From Agrilactobacillus fermenti (GTDB lineage Bacteria > Bacillota > Bacilli > Lactobacillales > Lactobacillaceae), in the NCBI RefSeq assembly GCF_021030645.1, contig NZ_JACGCJ010000019.1, positions 1 to 55,289 of the forward strand: a stretch of 55,289 bases of DNA. The letters run 5' to 3'. The notes under the pieces were generated by a model that worked only from the letters and a program-made list of their open reading frames with translations, ran no database searches and had not been told where the DNA came from. The position numbers and the translations under genes were made by a program. Of this stretch, positions 25,713 through 34,135 are shown one piece after another (within the stretch, counting starts at the first letter, position 1; every line of letters begins with the position of its first letter).

Positions 25713-27176
25713 ATGAATGGTAGTGATGTTCAATTTTCGCCCAAAGATGGTTTTTTAGTGACTCATGCGGATTATTATAATGATGCCCAAAATAAATATC
25801 TTGTTTATTTATATCAACCAATTCTTGGACCCGTTGCAGCGGCGTTATATACGACATTAAAATCTCTTGAAAATCCTGATTTGATGCGTACACAACGCCC
25901 TTTGCATCGGGTTTTATTGGATACACTGGGTGTTGATCTTGTCGCCGTGGAAACAGCACGACGTCGATTGGAAGCTTTAAGTTTACTGCGAACCTATACG
26001 GCTGAAGATATGATGGGGCGTTATTTTGTCTATGAATTATATGCACCTTTAGATCCAAGCAACTTTTTTCATGAGGATTTATTAAGTTTATTACTTTATC
26101 AAACGGTAGGGACTCAACGCTTTGATCAAATTAAAGCGCAGTTTCAGTTACACCCAGTGACAAAAGACCTAAAGGAAATTACAGTACCATTTGCCAGTAT
26201 CTTTCCTAATGCAGTCAAAGATGCCGTTACAGATGCCGACCGTATTCAAGAAACAAAAGCAAATTTTCAGATCAAAGACCGGACACCAACATCGTTTTCA
26301 ACGCGAGAAATACAATCATTTGATTGGGCATTATTACAAGATTTATTACAGCGTTATCAAATACCCAAAACCGAACTCACAAAAAATCAGCAAATGATTT
26401 ATGAACTGCATCGATTTTATGGTATTGATGAAGTGGCCATGGCTAACTTGATCACAAGTACTTTAGATATTGTGACTAATGAAATTAATCCACGAAAGTT
26501 AGAGAGTTTAGCGTTACAGGAATACACTCAAACTAAAGGCAGCGTTAAATCGACGACTGTGAAAGCAAAAACAGTTGAAAATGATACTTCAGCTTCAAAG
26601 GCAGCACAAACTTACTCAGATGATGAACAACGCTTGTTACGTCAAGCAAAGGCTTTATCAGTAACTGATTTTCTTGCTTGGCAAAAACAATTGAAAAAAG
26701 GGTTCGTAGGTAAGGGTGAAACTCGAGTCTTACGGGAATTGCAACATCGCAATATTTTTTCTGACGCATTGATCAATATGTTGACCTATGCTAATTTGAT
26801 TGAAAGTAGTACCGTGACGCTGGCTTTCATTGAAAATGTAGCCAATGATTGGCAGCAAAATGATATTCAAACGCCTGAAGCTGCGTTAAAACGTATCCAA
26901 GCTCATTACCAAACCAATGGACGTACCAATCAAGCAGTTAATGGGAAACGTTATAGTCGGACCCCAAAGGCCAAACAAATTACTGAGCCAATACCTGCAT
27001 GGTATCAGGAATCTCAAAGTTCAGAGTTATCAGAAGAATCAACCAATACCCAAAATAAGGGTAAACACACGCCTTCTGCCACTAAGTCAGCTAGTCAGGA
27101 TGACCTTAAGTTCGATAAACTTTTTGATCAATTGAATGATATCAAACAAAGGAGGGAGAAACGTGAAAAGTCTTAG
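25713..27176 (+). CDS. dnaB: replication initiation and membrane attachment protein DnaB (Bacillus type)
   Basis: A 487-residue helicase co-loader; despite its name it is not the helicase. Two DnaB/DnaD-type domains are visible: an N-terminal winged-helix-like part (about 20-130) and a DnaB_2-type C-terminal domain (about 310-400, SVTDFLAWQKQLKKG, LINMLTYANLIES). A charged tail of low complexity follows. It recruits the replicative helicase to oriC or restart sites together with DnaD and DnaI. The end overlaps dnaI by 14 bases. Confidence 0.92.
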   Translation: MNGSDVQFSPKDGFLVTHADYYNDAQNKYLVYLYQPILGPVAAALYTTLKSLENPDLMRTQRPLHRVLLDTLGVDLVAVETARRRLEALSLLRTYTAEDMMGRYFVYELYAPLDPSNFFHEDLLSLLLYQTVGTQRFDQIKAQFQLHPVTKDLKEITVPFASIFPNAVKDAVTDADRIQETKANFQIKDRTPTSFSTREIQSFDWALLQDLLQRYQIPKTELTKNQQMIYELHRFYGIDEVAMANLITSTLDIVTNEINPRKLESLALQEYTQTKGSVKSTTVKAKTVENDTSASKAAQTYSDDEQRLLRQAKALSVTDFLAWQKQLKKGFVGKGETRVLRELQHRNIFSDALINMLTYANLIESSTVTLAFIENVANDWQQNDIQTPEAALKRIQAHYQTNGRTNQAVNGKRYSRTPKAKQITEPIPAWYQESQSSELSEESTNTQNKGKHTPSATKSASQDDLKFDKLFDQLNDIKQRREKREKS

Positions 27177-28077
27177 TGACCAGTTTGCGGCTTATATGGA
27201 TCGGCGAAAGTTAAATGAAAATTACCAGCGCGTGATTCAACAGACGATACAGGATTCAGATGTGCAAACTTTTCTGCAGAATAACCATGATAGCTTAAAT
27301 CAAGCAGCAATCGAACGCAGTGCCTCTAAACTATACGAATTCGTACGGGAAAAAAATAAGGTACGTGCTGGCAAATCCGGTTTAATTCCAGGTTATATTC
27401 CTAAATTGGTCATTAGTAACGGCCTAATCGATGTTTCATATGAACCTAGTGCCGCATTGATTGCCCAGCAGCAAAATACGGCTTTGAAGCAGCGTGTGAC
27501 TCGGGTCAATATGCCTAAAGCGATTGAGACGGCGAGTTTTAAAGATTACGATATTACTACTGGCCGCAAGCAAGCCTTGATGGCAGCTATGGAATTTGTT
27601 AAAGATATGATCACCAAACCAAATATTTTTCACAAAGGGCTTTATCTTTATGGGGCTTTTGGCGTTGGTAAAACATATTTACTTGGCGCAATTGCCAATG
27701 AGCTCGCTCAAAGCAACATTCAAACTGCAATGATTCATTTTCCAACACTGGCCGTTGAAATGCGTGGTGCGATCAGTACTAATGGTGTGGTTGATCGTAT
27801 TGATAGCTTGAAAAGTTCCCCTGTCTTAATGTTAGACGATATTGGTGCTGAATCTCCGAGCGCTTGGATCAGAGATGATGTCCTCGGCGTGCTCTTGCAA
27901 TACCGGATGCAAGAACAGCTCCCGACCTGTTTTACTTCAAACTTTTCCTGGACTGAGTTAAAAACCTTTTTGAGTAATAGCAATAAGGGTAATGAACCTA
28001 TTAAAGCCGCACGCATCATGGAACGCATCCACTTCTTAAGTCAAGAGATTTCAGTGGCGGGTGAAAATCGGCGTTAG
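27163..28077 (+). CDS. dnaI: primosomal helicase loader DnaI
   Basis: A 304-residue AAA+ ATPase that loads the replicative helicase onto DNA. The N-terminal domain binds helicase. The AAA+ domain has Walker A YGAFGVGKTYLLGAI near 161 and Walker B LMLDDIGAE near 222, then a sensor region TSNFS. I chose the GTG at 27163 because AGGAGG lies 7 bases upstream; an ATG at 27136 has no ribosome site and lies deep in dnaB. The overlap suggests translational coupling. Confidence 0.94.
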   Translation: MKSLSDQFAAYMDRRKLNENYQRVIQQTIQDSDVQTFLQNNHDSLNQAAIERSASKLYEFVREKNKVRAGKSGLIPGYIPKLVISNGLIDVSYEPSAALIAQQQNTALKQRVTRVNMPKAIETASFKDYDITTGRKQALMAAMEFVKDMITKPNIFHKGLYLYGAFGVGKTYLLGAIANELAQSNIQTAMIHFPTLAVEMRGAISTNGVVDRIDSLKSSPVLMLDDIGAESPSAWIRDDVLGVLLQYRMQEQLPTCFTSNFSWTELKTFLSNSNKGNEPIKAARIMERIHFLSQEISVAGENRR

Positions 28078-28149
28078 TTAGTCACTGGTCAGTTATCAAT
28101 TTTCAGATGTTTTTCAAAAGGAACTTGCGGTTTCATGCAAATCGTGTTT

Positions 28150-28388
28150 TAATAGTCCTTGAGTTGAAAGATATGTTGCAAAAGGTAGCAGAGAATTGAT
28201 GCATGGCTGAAACATCAATAAAAATCCTAACTTGCAAAACCACTTTCATGAATTATAGTTTCGATCGAAATTGGTTGGCAACCAATATCAGCTAAGAGTG
28301 AAAATCTTGTGATTTTAACGTGGGTGGAACCGCGCTTTTAATAAAGCGTCCCTAGAACAAATTGTAGTTTGTTCTAGGGCTTTTTTTA
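28150..28388 (+). promoter_or_regulatory. T-box riboswitch of thrS (specifier ACC, threonine)
   Basis: The leader has stem I (TGAAAG at 28165-28170 with CTTTCA at 28243-28248; TTGCAA near 28175 with TTGCAA at 28232-28237) enclosing the specifier loop AAACCAC. In it ACC at 28239-28241 is the Thr codon. The T-box GGGTGGAACCGCG at 28322-28334 offers TGGA to the tRNA 3' end, and a terminator follows. Uncharged tRNA-Thr should favour antitermination and thrS expression. The 70 bases before it (28078-28150) probably hold a weak promoter (TTGCGG near 28124) and nothing else recognisable. Confidence 0.93.
28350..28388 (+). terminator. T-box terminator before thrS
   Basis: CCCTAGAACAAA pairs perfectly with TTTGTTCTAGGG around TTGTAG, then seven T. 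It competes with the antiterminator containing the T-box. Confidence 0.93.
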
Positions 28389-28434
28389 TACCCAACTACA
28401 ACGTTAAAACGCAAAAACTTGGAGGGTTTTAGAT

Positions 28435-30405
28435 ATGACAATTTCAATTGAATTTCCAGACGGTTCAAAGAAGCCTTTTGATGAGGGTGTTTCTGTATTA
28501 GATGTCGCTAAATCTATCAGTACTTCGTTAGGTAAAAAAGCAATTGCCGGTAAATTTAATGATGAATTGGTTGATTTACAACGGCCAATCAAACAAGATG
28601 GTAAGCTACAAATTTTAACGGCACAAGACGATGATGCCTTGATCGTATTAAATGATACAGCTGCATTTTTATTGGCTGCTGCTTTAAAATCTTTGTATCC
28701 TAAAATGCATTTTGGCGAAGGTCATTCTACTTCAGATGGCTTTTTCTATGATACAGATAATGCTGATGGCCAAGTGACTGTTAATGATCTAGAAAATATC
28801 AAAAATAAGATGCAAGAGCTAGTTAAAGCCAATGGTGAAATCAAGCGGGTACTTGTTGATAAAGCCGATTTACTCAAAGAATTCGCTGATGATCCTTATA
28901 TGGAATCATTGATCAATGCTGAAACGGGCGTGCAGATTGCTGCTTTCCAATTAGGGGACTTTATTGACTTTGGCTATCGTGCTTTGTTGAATAAGGCCGG
29001 AGAAGCCAAGATTTTTGAATTGTTATCTGTTGCCGGTGCTTATTGGCAAGGTAAATCCAGTAACCCAATGCTGCAAAGAATTTATGGGACAGCCTTCTTT
29101 AAACAAGCTGACTTAGAAGCTGATCTTAAACGGCGGGCAGAAATTAAAGAACGTGATCATCGGACATTAGGCCGAGAATTGGATCTTTTCTTCGTTGATC
29201 CAGAAGTTGGTGCCGGGTTACCATATTGGATGCCAAATGGGGCTACGATTCGACGGACAATTGAACGTTACATCATTGACCGCGAAGTTGCTGCCGGTTA
29301 TGAACATGTTTATACGCCAGTATTGGCTAATTTAAATCTATATAAACAATCTGGTCACTGGGACCACTATCGGGAAGATATGTTCCCACCAATGGATATG
29401 GGTGACGGTGAAATGCTGGAATTACGGCCGATGAATTGCCCGTCACACATTCAAATCTACCAACATCATTTACGGAGTTACCGGGAATTACCAATTCGGA
29501 TTGCCGAATTGGGCATGATGCATCGCTATGAGAAGTCTGGAGCTTTGTCTGGGCTGCAGCGAGTACGTGAAATGACATTGAACGATGGTCATACCTTCGT
29601 GCGCCCAGATCAAATTCAAGATGAATTTAAGAAGATTTTACAGCTAATGATGAGTGTTTATGAAGACTTTGATATTACAGATTATACATTCCGGCTCAGT
29701 TACCGTGATCCAGCAAATACGGAAAAATACTTTGATGATGATGAAATGTGGAATAAGTCACAATCAATGCTTAAGGGTGCCATGGATGATTTAGGCCTAG
29801 ATTATTATGAAGCTGAAGGTGAAGCTGCTTTCTACGGTCCAAAACTTGATGTTCAAACTAAGACAGCATTAGGCAATGACGAAACCTTATCAACGATCCA
29901 ATTAGATTTCATGATGCCTGAGAAATTTAACTTAGTGTATACTGGAGAAGATGGCAAAGAACATCGGCCAGTTATGATTCATCGGGGTGTAATTAGTACA
30001 ATGGAACGTTTCATTGCATACTTAACTGAGATTTACAAGGGTGCTTTCCCAACTTGGCTAGCACCAAACCAGGTTGAAATAATTCCGGTCAATTTGGACT
30101 TGCATGCTGATTATGCTCAATCATTGAAGGCACGCATGGCTGCAAAGGGTATCCGAGTCAAAGTAGATTTGCGTAACGAAAAGATGGGCTATAAGATTCG
30201 AGAAGCGCAAACTCAGAAGATACCATATACATTAGTTGTAGGGGACCAAGAGGTTGAGGACGCCACGGTTTCTGTTCGTAAATACGGTTCTGAGAAGTCA
30301 ACTACAGAAGATGTTAATTTATTTGTTGATGCAATTATTGCTGAAATCAATAATTATAGTCGTACTGGTAAAGAAAATACCGTTGAAAGTAAACTTGACA
30401 AGTAA
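28435..30405 (+). CDS. thrS: threonyl-tRNA synthetase with a degenerate editing site
   Basis: A 656-residue class II synthetase: TGS domain (1-62), N2 editing domain (about 65-230), catalytic core and anticodon-binding domain (about 545-645). The core is normal: Zn ligands Cys in MNCPSH near 340, His in NDGHTF and His in IHRGV, motif 2 [19 protein letters not shown]. The editing domain keeps its length and its border ([15 protein letters not shown]). However, the HxxxH motif (HSAAH in relatives) reads DTAAF at 74-78, and the CxxxH motif (CRGPH or CRGVH) reads GYRAL at 180-184. All four metal/editing ligands are gone, so hydrolysis of Ser-tRNA-Thr is probably lost. T-box controlled. Confidence 0.96.
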   Translation: MTISIEFPDGSKKPFDEGVSVLDVAKSISTSLGKKAIAGKFNDELVDLQRPIKQDGKLQILTAQDDDALIVLNDTAAFLLAAALKSLYPKMHFGEGHSTSDGFFYDTDNADGQVTVNDLENIKNKMQELVKANGEIKRVLVDKADLLKEFADDPYMESLINAETGVQIAAFQLGDFIDFGYRALLNKAGEAKIFELLSVAGAYWQGKSSNPMLQRIYGTAFFKQADLEADLKRRAEIKERDHRTLGRELDLFFVDPEVGAGLPYWMPNGATIRRTIERYIIDREVAAGYEHVYTPVLANLNLYKQSGHWDHYREDMFPPMDMGDGEMLELRPMNCPSHIQIYQHHLRSYRELPIRIAELGMMHRYEKSGALSGLQRVREMTLNDGHTFVRPDQIQDEFKKILQLMMSVYEDFDITDYTFRLSYRDPANTEKYFDDDEMWNKSQSMLKGAMDDLGLDYYEAEGEAAFYGPKLDVQTKTALGNDETLSTIQLDFMMPEKFNLVYTGEDGKEHRPVMIHRGVISTMERFIAYLTEIYKGAFPTWLAPNQVEIIPVNLDLHADYAQSLKARMAAKGIRVKVDLRNEKMGYKIREAQTQKIPYTLVVGDQEVEDATVSVRKYGSEKSTTEDVNLFVDAIIAEINNYSRTGKENTVESKLDK

Positions 30406-30423
30406 ACGATAGTTAAGTATACT
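30395..30423 (+). promoter_or_regulatory. strong promoter of infC-rpmI-rplT inside the 3' end of thrS
   Basis: TTGACA at 30395-30400 (perfect), a 17-base spacer, and TATACT at 30418-30423. It overlaps the last codons of thrS, so the ribosomal operon is transcribed independently of the T-box. Confidence 0.85.
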
Positions 30424-30568
30424 GTTTGATGTTGTAAAAAATAAGAAAGTAGAAGTCCGTCTTCTCGCCTATGCTTTTGAGCCTCTGGGTTGTATTTTTC
30501 ATTGAACGTTATATGAATGAAGATTACGAGCGGATTTCTGTGGAAATCCGCCTTTTTTCTACTTTTAT
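30424..30568 (+). promoter_or_regulatory. structured leader of infC with attenuator-like terminator (L20-leader candidate)
   Basis: About 145 bases of leader lie between the promoter and infC. They contain AGAAG/CTTCT hairpin sequences near 30448-30463 and end in an intrinsic terminator just before the infC ribosome site. In Bacillus the infC-rpmI-rplT operon is repressed by L20 through such a leader. By position and layout this is the likely equivalent, but I did not model its fold. Confidence 0.6.
30530..30558 (+). terminator. attenuator terminator before infC
   Basis: GCGGATTTC at 30530-30538 pairs perfectly with GAAATCCGC at 30543-30551 (loop TGTG), followed by C and six T. It lies upstream of the coding region, so it acts as a conditional stop. 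Confidence 0.88.
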
Positions 30569-30576
30569 GGAGGTGC

Positions 30577-31107
30577 TTGACCATAGCAAGAGACATGATG
30601 GTAAATGACAACATTCGTTTCCGCGAAGTTCGTCTTATTGCTGAAAACGGTGATCAATTAGGTGTTCAATCTAAACAAGATGCTCTAAAGTTAGCAGACC
30701 AAGCCAACTTAGATCTTGTAATTGTCGCGCCGAAAGCTAAACCACCAGTTGCAAGAATCATGGATTACGGGAAATACCGTTTTGAAATGCAAAAGAAAGA
30801 ACGGGAAGCTCGTAAGAAACAGAAGACCATCAGTGTTAAAGAAGTTCGTTTGAGTCCAACTATTGAAGAAAATGACTTTAATACGAAATTGAACAATGCT
30901 CGTAAGTTCTTGAGCAAAGGTGATAAGGTTAAAGTCTCAATTCGTTTCAAAGGCCGGGCAATCACGCATAAGGACATTGGTCGTCAAGTGTTGGAAAAAC
31001 TAGCCAAAGAAGCTAGTGATGTTGCAACTGTCGAATCTCATCCAAAAATGGATGGGCGCAGCATGTTCTTAATGCTTGCCCCTAAAGCCGAAAAAGACAG
31101 TAAATAA
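30577..31107 (+). CDS. infC: translation initiation factor IF-3
   Basis: A factor of about 175 residues that binds the 30S subunit, blocks premature 50S joining and checks start codons. Recognisable are [13 protein letters not shown], the linker [13 protein letters not shown] and the C-terminal domain [29 protein letters not shown]. No ATG gives the usual N-terminus. The start annotated is TTG at 30577 (giving [10 protein letters not shown]), but GGAGG ends only 3 bases before it; the ATA at 30583 has an ideal 9-base spacing and would fit the rare start codons known for infC genes. The ATG at 30598 is a third option. Confidence 0.94.
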   Translation: MTIARDMMVNDNIRFREVRLIAENGDQLGVQSKQDALKLADQANLDLVIVAPKAKPPVARIMDYGKYRFEMQKKEREARKKQKTISVKEVRLSPTIEENDFNTKLNNARKFLSKGDKVKVSIRFKGRAITHKDIGRQVLEKLAKEASDVATVESHPKMDGRSMFLMLAPKAEKDSK

Positions 31108-31131
31108 GCTTTACTGTCACATACATTTTTC

Positions 31132-31154
31132 GAACCTGATTATTAATCAGGTTC
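31132..31154 (+). other. hairpin between infC and rpmI
   Basis: GAACCTGATT at 31132-31141 pairs perfectly with AATCAGGTTC at 31145-31154 across a 3-base loop. No T run follows, so it is more likely an RNA processing or regulatory stem than a terminator. AGGAGG for rpmI follows 10 bases later. Confidence 0.6.
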
Positions 31155-31178
31155 TGTACTTAGGAGGATTTTTCAATT

Positions 31179-31379
31179 ATGCCAAAGCAAAAAACACATC
31201 GCGCTTCTGCAAAGCGCTTTAAGAAAACTGCCACTGGTCAATTAACCAGACACCATGCCTATACACGGCATCGTTTCCATGGCAAAACGGTTAAACAACG
31301 TCGTCAATTACGTAAAGGTACTTTAGTATCAAGCGCAGATCGCGGTCGTTACCGTCAAATGCTTTCACAAGTAAAATAA
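31179..31379 (+). CDS. rpmI: 50S ribosomal protein L35
   Basis: A 66-residue, strongly basic ribosomal protein. The start [17 protein letters not shown] and the middle [14 protein letters not shown] are characteristic of L35, which sits near the exit side of the large subunit. It lies in the conserved infC-rpmI-rplT operon and has an AGGAGG ribosome site. Confidence 0.97.
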   Translation: MPKQKTHRASAKRFKKTATGQLTRHHAYTRHRFHGKTVKQRRQLRKGTLVSSADRGRYRQMLSQVK

Positions 31380-31438
31380 TCAATCTTTAAATTAACAGTC
31401 CTGACCAAGTCAGATGATCGTTTCAAGGAGGAAAAACC

Positions 31439-31798
31439 ATGGCTCGTGTTAAAGGCGGAACAGTTACCCGCAAACGTCGTAAGAAAGTCTTAAAATTAGC
31501 AAAAGGTTATACAGGTGCTAAGCATCTTTTATTCAAATCTGCAAATGCACAGGTAATGAATTCGTATCGTTACGCATTTAGAGATCGTCGGCAACGTAAA
31601 CGTGATTTCCGTAAATTATGGATCGCACGTATTAATGCTGCTGCACGTCAAAATGAAATTAGCTATAGCAAATTAATGCATGGCTTAAAAGTCGCTGGTA
31701 TTGATATCAATCGTAAAATGCTTGCTGATTTAGCTATCAGTGATGCTGCTGCATTTACAGCACTTGTTGATGCTGCTAAAAAAGCTTTAGCTGCTTAA
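31439..31798 (+). CDS. rplT: 50S ribosomal protein L20
   Basis: A 119-residue basic protein. [25 protein letters not shown] and the C-terminal globular part ([25 protein letters not shown]) are typical. L20 is needed early in 50S assembly and in many Firmicutes represses its own operon by binding the leader. AAGGAGG precedes the ATG. The operon ends at 31841. Confidence 0.97.
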   Translation: MARVKGGTVTRKRRKKVLKLAKGYTGAKHLLFKSANAQVMNSYRYAFRDRRQRKRDFRKLWIARINAAARQNEISYSKLMHGLKVAGIDINRKMLADLAISDAAAFTALVDAAKKALAA

Positions 31799-31810
31799 TA
31801 AAGCACAAAA

Positions 31811-31841
31811 AAACCACTCTTTAATTATGAGTGGTTTTTTT
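31811..31841. terminator. bidirectional terminator between rplT and the minus-strand operon
   Basis: AAACCACTC at 31811-31819 pairs with GAGTGGTTT at 31829-31837, with an A run before and a T run after. It can end rplT on the plus strand and the quinone-oxidoreductase-like gene on the minus strand. Confidence 0.88.
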
Positions 31842-31859
31842 GTATAAAAAATATTTAAC

Positions 31860-32840
31860 TTATTTAGCCGGGCCATGAGTTGTTGTGCGTTCGTGTTTTT
31901 GAGCAATAACTAAATGACCTTCATTAGTATGTTGTTCCAGTTTCTGGTGGGCCGTAATGACACCTTGAACATTAAAAGGAAGTGCCTCATCAGCGCGAAT
32001 GATTAAACCAAATGTTCGTGATAAGTGGGTGAGAAAACGCAAAGCCTGGTTGGTATCAAAACTCTTGTCTTGATGGACGTAAGCCAGTGAAGTTCCAGAT
32101 TTAGTAATCACTGGGGCGATATCACCCACAGTAGCAATTGAGCCGCCACCAGCCTTAACGAGTTGGTTGATCAAACCATTGTCTGTTCCATTCATAGCCG
32201 CATTAACGACGAAATCAGCTTGATTCTCAAATTTGGCCCCAACATCTTCTTGATCATAAAATCCCATCTCATCTACACCAATCAAATGCATAAATGCGGC
32301 ATTTTTCTTGGCACCAATGCCAATGACTCGATTACCATAGCTTTTAGCAATTTGGACAACAATTGAACCAACTGTGCCACTTGCGCCAATTACAGCAATT
32401 GTTTTGTCGTTTGTATCCGTAAAACGTTTTAAGAATCGATGAATAATATTATAGGCGGCAACGCCTGGTGTTGGTAGACTGGCAGCATCTAAAATAGACA
32501 TAGTTTTAGGTTTTTTGACAATTTTAGATGTGGTGGCCGTGACGTATTCACTATAACCACGTAACGGTCGTAGATTAATGACCCAGTCACCAATTTCAAA
32601 ATCAGTGACTTCTGATCCCATAGCGGCAATTTGACCGACAACATCAGAGCCTGGAATAATGGGGAAGGCCAGCGGCCGGTTCTGTTGTTCTGAACCTCGG
32701 CGTAATTTCACATCATAAGGATTAACACCAAAAGCCACTGTTTTGATTAAAACCTGATTATTTTTAGGTTCGGGCTTAGGGCGCTCAATTGTTTCAAATA
32801 CTTCTGGTGCACCATAAGTATTAAAACCAAAAGATTTCAT
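31860..32840 (-). CDS. MDR-family NADPH:quinone oxidoreductase-like protein
   Basis: A 326-residue medium-chain dehydrogenase/reductase. The N-terminal GroES-like domain (YGAPEVFETIERPKPEP, FGVNPYDVKLRRG) is followed by a Rossmann domain with AVIGASGTVGSIVVQIAKSYG near 150. There are no zinc-ligand cysteines of the alcohol dehydrogenase type, which points to the quinone oxidoreductase branch. It probably reduces quinones or enones with NADPH. The start at 32838-32840 (MKSFGFN) follows GGAGG. It is the last gene of the minus-strand operon, separated from the previous gene by 51 bases. Confidence 0.85.
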   Translation of the reverse strand: MKSFGFNTYGAPEVFETIERPKPEPKNNQVLIKTVAFGVNPYDVKLRRGSEQQNRPLAFPIIPGSDVVGQIAAMGSEVTDFEIGDWVINLRPLRGYSEYVTATTSKIVKKPKTMSILDAASLPTPGVAAYNIIHRFLKRFTDTNDKTIAVIGASGTVGSIVVQIAKSYGNRVIGIGAKKNAAFMHLIGVDEMGFYDQEDVGAKFENQADFVVNAAMNGTDNGLINQLVKAGGGSIATVGDIAPVITKSGTSLAYVHQDKSFDTNQALRFLTHLSRTFGLIIRADEALPFNVQGVITAHQKLEQHTNEGHLVIAQKHERTTTHGPAK

Positions 32841-32891
32841 AAGCAAAACCTCCAATTAATTTAAAATATGGCACAATAGTTCTATCATAGC

Positions 32892-33512
32892 TCATTTCGG
32901 CCGTTGCATGAAAAAAGTTTTACCTAAATAAGTGTAATTTGGACCTGCTAGGCGACCAAGTGGTTGTAATGCCTCGACATCAATATGTTTTGCTGTTTCA
33001 TCCAAGATGTGTTCGGCAAAATGAAATCCTTGTACTTCTAAGAGTAACAGATCAGTCATAACTTGCTTATTTTTATCTAATAATGGGATATGTTGATATA
33101 AGGTTGTTTCTAGACGAATCTTGGCACGGACTAAACCAGGTACCGCGATAAAATCGCTTTTAATTAGCGGTTCATTAATTAGATCCAGCTCACTATTTTG
33201 AGCAGCTATACCGGCTGCTGTAGCATTCATTGCCGCAGCAAATTCTGCGCTGACAATATGAATGACAGCTTCTTTTTGGTGTAAAATATTGAACGCTGTA
33301 TGCTTAACAGACTGATTCTGCCGCAAAATTGCTAAACTAATAATCGGCTTTTGATTGCTAGCGACAGAAAAGTAACTAAAGGGCGCTAGATTAACGACTT
33401 TTGTGTCTGAATTTAAAGTTGTGACCCAGGCAATAGGTCGTGGAATCACGCTACCCGATAAAAGTTTATATTGATCTATGTGCGATAAATCTTGTGCCGC
33501 ATAGGTAATCAT
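32892..33512 (-). CDS. flavin reductase-family (FMN-binding split barrel) protein
   Basis: A 206-residue flavoprotein of the flavin reductase/flavoredoxin (DIM6/NTAB-like) family. The segments GSVIPRPIAWVTT, NLAPFSYFSVASNQKPIISLAI and HIDVEALQPLGRLAGPNYTYLG are the family's FMN-binding pattern. It may supply reduced flavin or reduce small electrophiles. Its ATG overlaps the stop of the esterase gene (ATGA at 33509-33512), so the two are coupled. The partner is not known. Confidence 0.85.
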   Translation of the reverse strand: MITYAAQDLSHIDQYKLLSGSVIPRPIAWVTTLNSDTKVVNLAPFSYFSVASNQKPIISLAILRQNQSVKHTAFNILHQKEAVIHIVSAEFAAAMNATAAGIAAQNSELDLINEPLIKSDFIAVPGLVRAKIRLETTLYQHIPLLDKNKQVMTDLLLLEVQGFHFAEHILDETAKHIDVEALQPLGRLAGPNYTYLGKTFFMQRPK

Positions 33513-34132
33513 ATTCGACCACTCGTACTTAACCAAGCCTTAGCCGCTTCTAATTCGTTTTCGGAAAGATTATGTGACTGGTTGGCTTCATAAGCGGTCA
33601 TATCAGCTTGCTGTTTTTGGAACATTGTTTTTAAAGCGTTAAAGTTTGCTGGCGAAACGATTGGATCCTGATTGCCGTGAGATAACCAAACTTTGGTATC
33701 TGGAATTGCTGGTGTTGCTTCATTAGCTGCTAAAACCATCGGATGAAAAAATATCCCAGTTTTGATTGGGCTAATACCAGCCAATATCGCTTTCGCAGCA
33801 ACGTTTGCGCCATTTGAATAACCCACCACGATCATCTCAGAGATAGACAAGCCATGCTCGTTTGTTAGGGTTTTGATGGCATTAAATAACCAGTTAGTTT
33901 CTTGAGTTAAGCTATCTAGATCAAAACCACCAGTTGCTGTATGTTTGAAGTAACGGGTAAGACCATTCTCAATGAGCCGGCCGCGAATAGATAAAAGGCT
34001 TGCTTCTGGTGAGAGAAAATGTCCAATCGGTAGTAAGTCCTTCTCATCACCGCCAGTCCCATGTAGCAGAAGTAAAGGTGCAGCATTGGCTGATCCCTGA
34101 ACAAATTCATAATTGATATCATTAGTTTTCAT
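33509..34132 (-). CDS. alpha/beta hydrolase (phospholipase/carboxylesterase, MhqD-like)
   Basis: A 207-residue serine hydrolase. The oxyanion-hole segment LLLHGTGGDEKDLLP is near residue 21, the nucleophile elbow VVGYSNGAN (GxSxG) near 105, and the catalytic Asp/His region SHGNQDPIV and NQSHNL near the end. In Bacillus, MhqD next to a ring-cleaving dioxygenase belongs to a quinone/catechol resistance set; the same pairing is seen here. It starts 3 bases after the upstream dioxygenase, with GGAG inside that gene's end. Confidence 0.88.
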   Translation of the reverse strand: MKTNDINYEFVQGSANAAPLLLLHGTGGDEKDLLPIGHFLSPEASLLSIRGRLIENGLTRYFKHTATGGFDLDSLTQETNWLFNAIKTLTNEHGLSISEMIVVGYSNGANVAAKAILAGISPIKTGIFFHPMVLAANEATPAIPDTKVWLSHGNQDPIVSPANFNALKTMFQKQQADMTAYEANQSHNLSENELEAAKAWLSTSGRI

Positions 34133-34135
34133 TAA

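Noticed and set aside
25477-26058. 193-codon open frame on the minus strand across nrdR and dnaB
   Set aside because: It overlaps two well-recognised genes, has no ribosome site and shows no family pattern; it is a shadow frame.
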